DNA of 49,348 bases from SAR116 cluster bacterium AG-390-L20 (GTDB lineage: Bacteria > Pseudomonadota > Alphaproteobacteria > Puniceispirillales > Marisalimonadaceae): assembly GCA_003278095.1 (NCBI GenBank), contig QCHB01000014.1:1-49348 (forward strand), given 5' to 3'. The position numbers were made by a program, and so were the translations under genes. This document shows, in pieces, positions 9,468 to 17,844 of the stretch (position 1 is the stretch's first letter; the number at the start of each line of letters is the position of its first letter). The notes under the pieces were generated by a model. The model saw only the letters and a list, made by a program, of their open reading frames with translations. It had not been told where the DNA came from and searched no databases.

Positions 9468-12400
9468 TTATGTCCTAATTTGAATAATTGCTTGAGTTAA
9501 GCTTGTATTAGTTTCAATTGTTTTTGCGTTCGCCTGAAAGTTTCTCTGAGCTGTAATTAAGTTTACAAGTTCTTCGGTAATATCAACATTAGATCTTTCT
9601 AATGAACCAGAGAGTATCGTTCCATATCCATCAGCTCCTGCCTCTCCAACCGCAGCAACACCAGAAACCGAAGTTTCAACGTAAGTTGCGTTACCAACTT
9701 GCTTAAGTCCATTTTGGTTATTAAAATTAACCATCACAAGTCGACCAAGTGCAATATTTAATCCGTTTGTATAGTTAGCACTAACCAGTCCGTTTGCAGC
9801 CACATCCAAACCATCCAACTTACCTACAGTTTGTCCATCTTGCGTTACCGTTTTAACATTAAAGTCAGACGCAAACTGTGTTGAACCATTAAAGTTTAAG
9901 TCTAGGTCAATGGATAAAGCATTAGTCCCAGCAGCCGCATCTGCTGCAAAGTCACCCTGATATCCAACTTTTTGAATAGGACTGACTAAGTTACCTTGAG
10001 TATCAAAAGTCAATTCACCTGGTCTTAAGAATACCTTAGCAAACGTACCATCAGTTGTTGGGGTCCAGGCATTGTCTGGAGCTAGAGTTGTAGTTGTTCC
10101 AGCATCATTAACGTACAAAGATTGACCTGTATCTGATTTAGCGATTGTATTTGCCATATTAACAAATGAAGGGGTAGTTCCGGTTACCAATTCAAGGTTG
10201 TCTAAACCCATACGCGCACTGGCTGAAACAAATATTTTACTATTTAATCCAGTTGTACCAGTAGTAAAAGTAAATGAATTACTTGTGGTGTTATAAACTA
10301 CAGTAACTCCATTAACTGTGTTACCTGAAGTATCTTCCATTTGATTAATTCTAGATTGAAGAGCAGTTGCAAGAGAAGTTCCATTATAAACACCTTCAGG
10401 AACTTGGATAGCTGCTGTTATATCGTTTACGTTTACAACAAAAATTGTCTCTTCAGCCGCATCTGATAAGAAAAAATCTTCTGATAAATCCTCGTTAGAT
10501 GTTCTTCCATTTAAAACTGCTGCCTCTGACTTTAAACCTTTACCCGAGGTGTCTGCTGTTACAGTTGTAATTCCATTAGTAGCATTAATCCCTAGGAGAG
10601 CACTTGTTCCACCTGTACCAGCTGTAGAGGCAGTAGCAACACCATCTACAATTGCCAATCTTCCTATCTCAATATTAGATGAGGCTTGCCCACCATCTCC
10701 AACGCCAACAGCTGAATTAGCAGGGATATTTTCACCAGTTGTACCACTAGCAATGCTGAATTTTCTTGTAAGGTTATTATAAGACACTTCAACTCCAAAA
10801 GCCTGTTGAGTGTCAGCAGCTATCTGGTCACCAGTAAACAACACAGATTCTGCTTTTAGCAAAGCACCACCACCAATGTTTGATGAGGCTTTATTGGTTT
10901 GTGTTTTTAAACCAATTGCATTTGCACTATTACCTTCACCAGGTCCGTAAGCAGAAAATGAAAACATTTTACTAGCTGTTGAAGTACCTATTTTAGATGG
11001 AATACCTTGCAGAGTAAAATTTTGTGATGAAAAATCATATGCAATTCTTAAGGCAGGATCATTCTCATCTACCCAATCATCTGTACTTGCCACATCTTGA
11101 GTAATGACAGCATCTAATTCGTGTTGAAGTGCTGTTGTTCCACCAGCACCTCTTGTTAAGCCAGTAAAACTAGTTGCTGTTTTACCAGTATAAGAAATAA
11201 GTTCATTACCGATCCTAATAAAACCGTTATCTTCAAAATCAGCAGTTGAGTCAACTGTAAGTGAAGTAGCAGTTGTAGTTAGTTGCGCGGCTACGTCAGT
11301 ACTCCTAGAAGATAATCCAAGATTTTCTACACTTTCAAATAAGCTTATACTTTCAGTTGTCGTTGATGCAGCTAGAGATTTGCTTTCACTATTGTCAACA
11401 CCTCTAGTTAAACCAGTTAAAGTAGTTGCTGTTTTACCAGTGTAAGTGATTATTTCGTCACCTAATTTAAATTTTCCAGGTGCATCAGCTGTGGCATCAG
11501 AAAAGCCTGCAGTCGATCCCACTGTTAATGTTTCTGAGTCAGGTGGTAAAAACGTAATTTGTGTATCAACAGGTATAATTGCTGTTGCAGCAGCACTTAT
11601 TGTGATATTTGTACCATTTATAGCTGTAACTGTCGTCCCTACTGTTACACCAGCAACTTCAACAATGTCACCAACTGAAATATTCGTATTTGCATCTACA
11701 GCAATAATAGTTGCTCCAACGGCGACTGCTGCACTATTCTCAACAGAAGCTCCTAACCCGTCAGCATCAACAAAACTAACTTCGCCTCCTACGATAGTAG
11801 TTGCATCAGCTGATAAAGTAACAGTTGTACCTGAAATAGCAGACACTGTTGTACCCGTAGCTATTCCAGATCCAAAAACAGCATCTCCAACTGCAATATT
11901 AGTTGCATCTACTACAGATAAACTTTTTGCATCGCTTGATGCATCAAGAGAACCAGTAGTATGATTACTTGCTAAAAAAGCTACCTTAGAGCCCGCTGCT
12001 GTAGTTGATGCAGCTGTTAATGCTTCGTTGGGATTAGCGCTTAGTTGTACTTGTGTCTCACTAGTTATAGCAGTAACTCTGGTACCAGCAGTAATACCCG
12101 CTCCTACAACTCTATCTCCTACTCTAATGCCTTTTGTTCCACCGTCAACTGTGAGAAGATTTGAACCTGTTGTACCAGCCGCAGTTCTCTCATATATAAC
12201 GTTAGTACCAGCAGTTCCTGCAGTTCTTCCAGCAGTAGCTGGTACAGCCGTAAGAGTAGTGCTTCTTAGAATATCTTTGAAACCACTCATAATTCCATCT
12301 GTGAAATTTAGTAATTTGACTGTAGCATCGTCTAGTGCACTAGCAGCAGTTGAAGAATTTGCCCCTCTAGTAATACCAGTAAACGTAGTGGCAGTTGTGC

Positions 12401-14606
12401 CTGTGTAAGTGATTTGTTCAGTTCCTACTAACAAAGTGCCTGAAGATGGAAAACCAGCTGTGGTATCAACTGTTATACTTGCTCCTGATGCTGGATCAGT
12501 TGCAGATGTAATGACCCCATTTAAAAGCGTATTTGGCTGTTTTACATCTTTGTTTAAGTAAGCATGTTTATTTAACTCTTTTAATACAATTTTATTGCTT
12601 CCAAAATGTTCTGTTTGACCTGAGAAAACATCGGTACCACCTTCAAAATAAGCTGATACATCTTTAGATTCTGAATGTAACACTTTTATTTTTGTGTCTG
12701 TTATATTTATTGCTGTAGTTGAATCAGATTTTAAATTTAAAAATTCATTACCATCAGCATCTGTACCTGCACTTGATACAGAGAATTTTGCACCGTTATA
12801 TTTTAAATCATTTACTGTAGAGGTGGTCGTATCAAATTCACCAGCTAAGAACACCTCAGTTGGAAAACTAGTAGAGCTTATCGTATTAGATGCATCATTT
12901 ATATAAACTTTCAAAGTTCCACTGGCATCTTGTACCATTGTATTACCGCTTACTGCTAAAACATCCAAGGCTTTATCAAAAACTTTTAAAGTCGGGGATG
13001 CATTGTAGTAACTATGAAGTAAAAATTTTTCCTCGTTAGTTATGTTATTTTCGTCTGTTAAGTCTGATGTTGGATGTTTATAATTGAAACTTAAAACTTC
13101 AGTTTCTTTAATTGCTCCAGCAAGCGCTTTCCCAGTTACTCTATTGAACAATGAGGAATTAACACCGTATGTGGATGAGTTATTAGTATTACCGTCAGAA
13201 GAAACTGCTGCCCTATTAAGAGCGTCATTTATTCTTAATTGAGCATGAGCTAAAAATTCTTCTCTTGTAAAATTCGGTGATGCAACATTTTCAATTCCGT
13301 TTGTTGTTGAAAAAAGGTCCTCTGTTACAAAACTATCTTTCATTAGATCAACATTAATAGCTGTCAAAGTTTGAATTTCGTCGTTGTTGTCAAGCTGATT
13401 AAATTGTATTGAAAAACTGCCATCAGTTACAGGATCAATAGCTAATTTAGAATCATCTGATAAACCCGCATTTATAGCTCTTTGAACCTCTGATGCAAGA
13501 GAAGTTGCAGTGTAAGTCCCAGGTCTAATATCAATGCTCTTAAAACTCGCACTACCTGTTGTATCATCGACACGAACCGTTAAAAAATCTTTACCCCAAT
13601 AAGTTGATTTGTTAAGGGTTGGGTTAGCTTCATAGGTTGTATAATATTGTAGAGGATCTGTTACAACTGTTATAGAAGGCGCTGTTGCAGTAAATGCAGC
13701 ATCCTCTAAAACTGTTGACTCAACTGTAGCAGCCTTTGAAACTGTTTTGTTAGACAAGTCATCAAGAAAAAATAATGGTTGAGTTTGAGCAACAGAAATA
13801 ATCTGAGGCTTTTCATTAATTGGTATTATTTGACCAAAACGATCAACAACTAAGGTTTGACCGGTTGGAGAAATAGCCTCAGTTAGAGAGGGTTGAACCT
13901 CTCTTCCGTCAACAATAAATTTTGTTTGGTATTTATGTGTCGCTTGATCACCTGAAGCTGCCTGTGTTTTTATAAAAAAGGCTGTTGCGATAACTGGGTT
14001 ACCTAAATTATCAAAAATTGTAACAGAAGTAGAAGAATTAAATGTAGCTGGATTTTTTGGATCAAAATCCGCTGCAGACTCAAAAACAGTTGAAGATGCT
14101 GGTAAATTAACCGCTAATTCTAAGTTATCAGTCTTTTTGGCCTCTCCTGCTTCCAACTCTAATTTAAGAGGTTTAGCATCAACAATTTCACCACCTTGAA
14201 CTGATCCGTCATCAGAAACTGGTAACGCAAGAACAAACTGACCCGCAGAGTCGACAACAAATCTATCATTATTTACTGAAAAAGAACCGTTTCTGGTATA
14301 AACAGTTTGATTAGTTGTTAAAGATGGCTTCAAAGCAAAAAAACCTTGTCCTGAAATTGCCATATCCAAAGCATTAAGTGATGAAGAAACGTTACCTTGA
14401 GTAAACTGCTGTTTAATTCCTTTTAAAATTGTTCCAGAACCAATAGAAGAAGAGCTGTTCTGTAGTGGAGAAGTCGCAAAAATATCACCAAATTCAGCTT
14501 TACTTCTTTTATAACCTGTAGTCGCAACGTTGGCGATGTTATTTGAAGTTGCTGATATATCAGCCTGTGATCCGTTTAGTCCTGTAAGAGCGGTATAAAA
14601 TGACAT
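9468..14606 (-). CDS. flgE: Giant flagellar hook protein FlgE (1712 aa)
   Basis: FlgE polymerises into the hook, the universal joint of the flagellum. The N-terminus (MSFYTALTGLNGSQADISAT, then SNNIANVATTGYKRSK) and C-terminus (RSNVDITEELVNLITAQRNF, then QANAKTIETNTSL) are canonical. An ordinary FlgE is around 400-450 residues; this one is about four times longer. The expansion holds three copies of an ITYTGKTATTFTGLTRG-type repeat, three of a VGDxVxGxGIxxGTTVTAI-type repeat (together residues about 698-1170), and two YTATSLA modules (about 358-412 and 1390-1451). AGGAG precedes the ATG. These modules resemble phage structural-protein modules. It follows flgD in the flgB operon. Confidence 0.95.
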   Translation of the reverse strand: MSFYTALTGLNGSQADISATSNNIANVATTGYKRSKAEFGDIFATSPLQNSSSSIGSGTILKGIKQQFTQGNVSSSLNALDMAISGQGFFALKPSLTTNQTVYTRNGSFSVNNDRFVVDSAGQFVLALPVSDDGSVQGGEIVDAKPLKLELEAGEAKKTDNLELAVNLPASSTVFESAADFDPKNPATFNSSTSVTIFDNLGNPVIATAFFIKTQAASGDQATHKYQTKFIVDGREVQPSLTEAISPTGQTLVVDRFGQIIPINEKPQIISVAQTQPLFFLDDLSNKTVSKAATVESTVLEDAAFTATAPSITVVTDPLQYYTTYEANPTLNKSTYWGKDFLTVRVDDTTGSASFKSIDIRPGTYTATSLASEVQRAINAGLSDDSKLAIDPVTDGSFSIQFNQLDNNDEIQTLTAINVDLMKDSFVTEDLFSTTNGIENVASPNFTREEFLAHAQLRINDALNRAAVSSDGNTNNSSTYGVNSSLFNRVTGKALAGAIKETEVLSFNYKHPTSDLTDENNITNEEKFLLHSYYNASPTLKVFDKALDVLAVSGNTMVQDASGTLKVYINDASNTISSTSFPTEVFLAGEFDTTTSTVNDLKYNGAKFSVSSAGTDADGNEFLNLKSDSTTAINITDTKIKVLHSESKDVSAYFEGGTDVFSGQTEHFGSNKIVLKELNKHAYLNKDVKQPNTLLNGVITSATDPASGASITVDTTAGFPSSGTLLVGTEQITYTGTTATTFTGITRGANSSTAASALDDATVKLLNFTDGIMSGFKDILRSTTLTAVPATAGRTAGTAGTNVIYERTAAGTTGSNLLTVDGGTKGIRVGDRVVGAGITAGTRVTAITSETQVQLSANPNEALTAASTTAAGSKVAFLASNHTTGSLDASSDAKSLSVVDATNIAVGDAVFGSGIATGTTVSAISGTTVTLSADATTIVGGEVSFVDADGLGASVENSAAVAVGATIIAVDANTNISVGDIVEVAGVTVGTTVTAINGTNITISAAATAIIPVDTQITFLPPDSETLTVGSTAGFSDATADAPGKFKLGDEIITYTGKTATTLTGLTRGVDNSESKSLAASTTTESISLFESVENLGLSSRSTDVAAQLTTTATSLTVDSTADFEDNGFIRIGNELISYTGKTATSFTGLTRGAGGTTALQHELDAVITQDVASTDDWVDENDPALRIAYDFSSQNFTLQGIPSKIGTSTASKMFSFSAYGPGEGNSANAIGLKTQTNKASSNIGGGALLKAESVLFTGDQIAADTQQAFGVEVSYNNLTRKFSIASGTTGENIPANSAVGVGDGGQASSNIEIGRLAIVDGVATASTAGTGGTSALLGINATNGITTVTADTSGKGLKSEAAVLNGRTSNEDLSEDFFLSDAAEETIFVVNVNDITAAIQVPEGVYNGTSLATALQSRINQMEDTSGNTVNGVTVVYNTTSNSFTFTTGTTGLNSKIFVSASARMGLDNLELVTGTTPSFVNMANTIAKSDTGQSLYVNDAGTTTTLAPDNAWTPTTDGTFAKVFLRPGELTFDTQGNLVSPIQKVGYQGDFAADAAAGTNALSIDLDLNFNGSTQFASDFNVKTVTQDGQTVGKLDGLDVAANGLVSANYTNGLNIALGRLVMVNFNNQNGLKQVGNATYVETSVSGVAAVGEAGADGYGTILSGSLERSNVDITEELVNLITAQRNFQANAKTIETNTSLTQAIIQIRT
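11100..12516 (-). repeat. FlgE repeat family A: three TVDSTAGF / TYTGKTAT modules
   Basis: Three diverged copies of about 60-70 residues at 12300-12516, 11345-11541 and 11100-11284 (FlgE residues about 698-769, 1022-1088 and 1108-1169). The shared order is (I/L)TVxSTAGF, a Gly-rich turn, IGxEIITYTGKTATTFTGLTRG, then an Asn/Ser-Ala-rich tail. The same signature occurs in phage tail and virion proteins as I know them. Copies two and three are separated from copy one by the family B block. Confidence 0.85.
11540..12186 (-). repeat. FlgE repeat family B: three VGD...GTTVTAI modules
   Basis: Three consecutive copies of about 65-75 residues at 11960-12186, 11755-11955 and 11540-11740, nested between copies one and two of family A. 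The shared pattern is a Val/Asp-rich lead, NIxVGDxVxGxGIxxGTTV, TAIxGTTVTLSAxAT, then a VSF-type closing strand. The copies have drifted in sequence but keep strand order, which points to old tandem duplication. Confidence 0.85.
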
Positions 14607-14636
14607 CTCTAATTTCTCCTAGTATTTATTTATTAA

Positions 14637-15329
14637 TTAGTTCTTAAATCTGACAACTTGTGAGGGGTCAATCGTTCCATAATCTTCAACTTCTAACATT
14701 ACCCCGTTTTCAGTTTTTGAAGTTCCGTTAACACTAGCGTATACTTGTGTTGAAAGTTCACCGGTATCACCCGTATTACCTGTAAATGCTCTAATTGTTA
14801 TTGGAGACTTTGAGGTTTTAATATCCTCAGGTAAATCTTTCCACTCGAAACCAACTAAACCAGCCTTTTGCATACCAAGTGTATCTTGATGTAAAACCTC
14901 ACCATCACTATTTTCAAATATAATATTCAAGTTCGAAGCCGTGTCAGGCAAGTCTACAATTCCACTTATAATTCCTTCTTTATCTGGTCTGGCATATTTA
15001 CCAGGAACTAATACAGAATGACCCATTAATTGGGTTGTTGAAGCAATTCTCATTTCAGATAGTTGTTGGCTTACAGACTTCATGGTTTCATCCATAGAAG
15101 TAATACCGGTAACTGTAGAAAACTGCGCCATCTGGGCTATAAAATCCGCGTTATCAACTGGAGCAAAAGGGTCTTGGTTTTGTAATTGAGTAGTCATCAA
15201 TTTTAGAAAATCTTCTTGTCCTAGTTGATCTTTTGTCTCTTTAGGCGTAAATTTTTCTTTAGCAGAATTAATGCCTAATTTATCTAAAATGTTATTTAAT
15301 GATTGATTTGATGAATTAATTTCAGACAT
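14637..15329 (-). CDS. flgD: Flagellar hook cap protein FlgD
   Basis: FlgD caps the growing hook and chaperones FlgE addition. It is 230 residues long, as usual. Visible is the conserved N-terminal block LGQEDFLKLMTTQLQNQDPF, then PVDNADFIAQMAQFSTVTGI, near residues 35-75. A C-terminal beta sandwich (FLG-Ig type) follows from about residue 105, including a GVMLEVEDYG-like strand. The cap must hold an unusually large FlgE here, yet FlgD itself is not enlarged. Confidence 0.94.
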   Translation of the reverse strand: MSEINSSNQSLNNILDKLGINSAKEKFTPKETKDQLGQEDFLKLMTTQLQNQDPFAPVDNADFIAQMAQFSTVTGITSMDETMKSVSQQLSEMRIASTTQLMGHSVLVPGKYARPDKEGIISGIVDLPDTASNLNIIFENSDGEVLHQDTLGMQKAGLVGFEWKDLPEDIKTSKSPITIRAFTGNTGDTGELSTQVYASVNGTSKTENGVMLEVEDYGTIDPSQVVRFKN

Positions 15330-15335
15330 AATTTA

Positions 15336-15749
15336 TTACTTTCCTATATTTAGTGTTCGCATTGTTAGAGCTCTTAAAGTTGTTATAACTTCAACGTTAT
15401 TTTGGTACTGCCTGGATGCCTCCATCATATCTACCATTTCTTCGTCAACATTTACGGCTGCTTTATATATGTATCCATCTGCATCTGCCGCCGGGTGGGC
15501 CGGCATATAAGATTTGATAGGCTCTCTTCCAATTTCTTTTACTTCAACGGCGTCAACTGTTGCAACACCGTTTTTCTTAACTAAATCACTATATTGAGTT
15601 TCAAAGATTGGTTTTAGTGGCTTATAAGTTGTCTTTGGATCACCAGTAGTAGATCCTGCATTAGCAAGGTTTGAAGCTACCGTATTTAATCTTACTAATT
15701 GTGCAGCCATAGCTCGACCAGCTATATCATAAACTGATTTAATATCCAT
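15336..15749 (-). CDS. flgC: Flagellar proximal rod protein FlgC
   Basis: A 137-residue rod subunit. The start is MDIKSVYDIAGRAMAAQLVR, then LNTVASNLANAGSTTGDPKT, and the C-terminus VDEEMVDMMEASRQYQNNVE, then VITTLRALTMRTLNIGK, both typical of FlgC. Its ATG overlaps the flgB stop by one base (TAATG), implying translational coupling. FlgC joins FlgB and FlgF in the proximal rod. Confidence 0.95.
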   Translation of the reverse strand: MDIKSVYDIAGRAMAAQLVRLNTVASNLANAGSTTGDPKTTYKPLKPIFETQYSDLVKKNGVATVDAVEVKEIGREPIKSYMPAHPAADADGYIYKAAVNVDEEMVDMMEASRQYQNNVEVITTLRALTMRTLNIGK

Positions 15750-16135
15750 TATTCACCCCTGATCGCCGACATAATTTTGTTAATTTTTCCATTTAAAAAA
15801 TTTACAGTAGTAGAATATCTCATTGAATTTTCTGCAAATTGCATTTGCTCAACAGCTAGTTCAACTGTATTTCCATCTAATGATGTTATTAGTGGCTCTC
15901 TATATGAAGCTTCGTTAACTGATTTACCTGAATTTTGTACTATATGATTAGAATGTGATGTAATTATAGGCCCATTTTTGTCAAGTTTTTTAATTTCATC
16001 TTCAAAACTTATATCTCTTGCCTTGTAATTAGGTGTTGCTGCGTTAGCAATATTGGAAGCTAAAATATTGTTACGCTTACCTCTTAATTGTAAGGCCGAT
16101 GAATAAAAAGATAATTGATCTTTAATTGTATCCAT
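15749..16135 (-). CDS. flgB: Flagellar proximal rod protein FlgB
   Basis: A 128-residue rod subunit and first gene of the flgB-C-D-E-F operon. Signature ends are visible: SALQLRGKRNNILASNIANA, then ATPNYKARDISFEDE, and the C-terminal QMQFAENSMRYSTTVNFLNG, then KINKIMSAIRGE. FlgB forms the base of the rod next to the MS ring and FliE. A sigma-54-type promoter lies 41-55 bases upstream (16176-16190). Confidence 0.95.
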   Translation of the reverse strand: MDTIKDQLSFYSSALQLRGKRNNILASNIANAATPNYKARDISFEDEIKKLDKNGPIITSHSNHIVQNSGKSVNEASYREPLITSLDGNTVELAVEQMQFAENSMRYSTTVNFLNGKINKIMSAIRGE

Positions 16136-16175
16136 TACTAAAACTCGAATAATTACTATATTTAAAACAATAATT

Positions 16176-16190
16176 GCAAATAAGGTGCCA
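16176..16190 (-). promoter_or_regulatory. Sigma-54 promoter for flgBCDEF
   Basis: The minus strand reads TGGCACCTTATTTGC, an exact TGGCAC with correctly spaced TTGC. It is the best sigma-54 match in the window. The predicted start near 16164 lies about 29 bases before the flgB ATG. Confidence 0.88.
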
Positions 16191-16280
16191 ATTTAATTAA
16201 AGATAAAATTTAATTATTTGTTAATAAAACTTTAATAATTTTTTTATTGTCGTTATTAATTAAAGGTGTAGGGTTATGTT

Positions 16281-16733
16281 ATGGATTTTTCAGAAAAAAT
16301 TATTGATAAAAAAGAAGAAATTCTAGATGAGTTTGAAGAATTAACACTTAAAGAAATAGCGGTAAAAATAAAACAAGCATCCAATCGTGACGATGGGTTA
16401 ATATTTAAACTTGCGTGCCTAGCTGCTAGAGTTTCAGTTTTAAACCAAAGAATACAAGCAATTATTGATGAAAATAGTGCCAATGATAATCGTCCCAATA
16501 ATGGAGCAAATAATAAAGGCAATATTGTTGAAAAGATTATCAAACGTTCTAAAAAACCTACAGACGTTCCTGTTGAATGGGTAAGAGTTCAAATAAAAGA
16601 AACTACTGAAGTTAATGGTGTTAGGTTCCCTTCTGGTATCCAAATTGATGTAACAAAAGAGGATGCCCAGCAAATGATAGACGGAAGTAAAGCAATTTTA
16701 CTTGAAGATTCAGAAAATAAAGATGAAGTTTAA
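16281..16733 (+). CDS. Unknown protein divergent from the flgB operon
   Basis: A 150-residue protein that I do not recognise. The N-terminal half is acidic and helical (MDFSEKIIDKKEEILDEFEE), with a predicted amphipathic stretch to about residue 65, then an Asn-rich linker (about 66-82). The C-terminal ~55 residues look like a small beta domain (WVRVQIKETTEVNGVRFPSG, then DVTKEDAQQMIDGSKAILLE). That domain recalls a fold often seen in small phage structural or connector proteins. No signal peptide or membrane segment. It is preceded by a GGTG/AGGG ribosome site. Its position, divergent from flgB and convergent with the next gene, hints at a flagellar role, but that is inference. Confidence 0.75.
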   Translation: MDFSEKIIDKKEEILDEFEELTLKEIAVKIKQASNRDDGLIFKLACLAARVSVLNQRIQAIIDENSANDNRPNNGANNKGNIVEKIIKRSKKPTDVPVEWVRVQIKETTEVNGVRFPSGIQIDVTKEDAQQMIDGSKAILLEDSENKDEV

Positions 16734-16739
16734 AACAAG

Positions 16740-17156
16740 TTATTTTTTATAATAAGTATATATAGCCTCAATCTCATCTTCCCTTAGTCCTGTTTTGTTT
16801 TTTATTTCTTCTCTATTATTGCCATTTTTAGCCATGTCAATGGCTATACTTAACATATCCTCGGAACCTTTTATATTACCTAACCTACTAATTTCTCTTT
16901 CAATAAAACTAATTTTGTCCGACAAATTAATAAGCTCTTTTTTCTGATGTTCTAATAAATTACCAACAACAATAAGATATTCTTTTATTTCTTTATTATT
17001 TTTGTTAATTACATCTGCATACGCGGTTATTGCATCTTTATTATTTTGAAATTTTAAATTTTGAAAAAAAAATATTAGAAAAAATCCTATTACCAATAAA
17101 CAAATAGAAAAGAAAATAAAAATCTCAAAATTGGATAAAAGATAATCTACAAACAT
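16740..17156 (-). CDS. DUF2802-like membrane-anchored coiled-coil protein
   Basis: A 138-residue protein with one N-terminal membrane segment (about residues 10-32, IFIFFSICLLVIGFFLIFFF), a coiled coil (about 45-95), and a C-terminal helix-turn-helix-like end (MAKNGNNREEIKNKTGLRED, then EIEAIYTYYKK). The layout and C-terminal motif match DUF2802-type proteins that commonly sit in flagellar operons with FlhF, FlhG and FliA; their role is unknown. It is the last gene of the flgP operon. Confidence 0.65.
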   Translation of the reverse strand: MFVDYLLSNFEIFIFFSICLLVIGFFLIFFFQNLKFQNNKDAITAYADVINKNNKEIKEYLIVVGNLLEHQKKELINLSDKISFIEREISRLGNIKGSEDMLSIAIDMAKNGNNREEIKNKTGLREDEIEAIYTYYKK

Positions 17157-17210
17157 AATGTATATTTATTCATTATTTTATACAAAATTACTATAAGTAA
17201 TTTAAAATAT

Positions 17211-17495
17211 TTAAATGATGGATTTTGAAAAAGAGTTTAAGAGATTTGCTTTAGGTAAAATTTTTAATTCAAGCTTTTCTATTTTTCTTAATATTTTTTG
17301 TAAAAAAACCTGTTCTTCGGAATTAAGGGTTTTTTCTTGGTCAATATTAATTGTAGAAACTAATTCACTCATAACAGTTTCCAACTGTTGGTTAACTTCT
17401 TTAAAATCAAGAGAAGAGAATTTGTTTTTATTCAATTCTTCTAATTTATTTAAGTTTGAGACAATCGTGTCTAATTTATCAATCATAATAACCAA
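17211..17495 (-). CDS. FlgN-like small helical protein
   Basis: A 94-residue all-helical protein in the position where FlgN, the export chaperone for FlgK and FlgL, normally follows FlgM. Visible are leucine-heptad-like helices and the basic end KLELKILPKANLLNSFSKS. FlgN itself diverges greatly, so the call rests mainly on gene order and size. The start may be the internal ATG at 17486; neither has a clear ribosome site. If it is FlgN, it would handle an exceptionally large FlgK client. Confidence 0.5.
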   Translation of the reverse strand: MVIMIDKLDTIVSNLNKLEELNKNKFSSLDFKEVNQQLETVMSELVSTINIDQEKTLNSEEQVFLQKILRKIEKLELKILPKANLLNSFSKSII

Positions 17496-17501
17496 AAAAC
17501 T

Positions 17502-17798
17502 TTAAGATTTCATTTCTCTGTATGCTTGCATAAGAGCATCAGATAATTTATCTAAATCAAGAGGATACTTACCAGATGAAATTGCTTCTTTAATCTTCGC
17601 AACTTTATCAACATCAATAGGTGCAGACTTAGCCATTTCAGAAACTAATTTCTTAGTGTCTTTTATATCAACAACATTTGAAGACATCGCTTTATCAACT
17701 TTAGACGATGAATTTACTAAGTCATTCAAAGACTTTTTCGTATCTTTAACCTCATTCTTAGGAAGATTATTTATGATGTTATTTGTTATTTTATCCAT
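17502..17798 (-). CDS. flgM: Anti-sigma-28 factor FlgM
   Basis: FlgM holds FliA inactive until it is exported through the finished hook-basal body. The C-terminal half shows the conserved pattern DVDKVAKIKEAISSGKYPLD, then LDKLSDALMQAYREM, which binds sigma-28. I start at the ATG at 17798 (98 residues), which has GGAG nine bases upstream; an in-frame GTG at 17813 overlaps that ribosome site. It lies in the order flgA-flgM-flgN-like, and its partner fliA is at 25121. Confidence 0.88.
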   Translation of the reverse strand: MDKITNNIINNLPKNEVKDTKKSLNDLVNSSSKVDKAMSSNVVDIKDTKKLVSEMAKSAPIDVDKVAKIKEAISSGKYPLDLDKLSDALMQAYREMKS

Positions 17799-17844
17799 TT
17801 TATTTATCTCCACAGTATCTATAACGACTAATGGTTTAATTATT

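Larger units (their letters stand above)
10255..13533 (-). repeat. FlgE paired YTATSLA modules flanking the repeat block
   Basis: Two similar modules lie on either side of the A/B block: 13370-13533 (IRPGTYTATSLASEVQRAIN, then a FSIQFN strand) and 10255-10440 (VPEGVYNGTSLATALQSRIN, then NSFTFTTG). Each is a Gly-Tyr-x-x-x-Ser-Leu-Ala helix start followed by a hairpin. Flagellin-IN domains and phage virion proteins carry similar modules; I cannot say which is nearer. Confidence 0.6.

Noticed and set aside
115..12516. Long repeated regions that might suggest a CRISPR array or mobile element
   Set aside because: The repeats are diverged protein repeats in open frames of flgK and flgE. There are no short identical DNA repeats with spacers, no terminal inverted repeats and no transposase.
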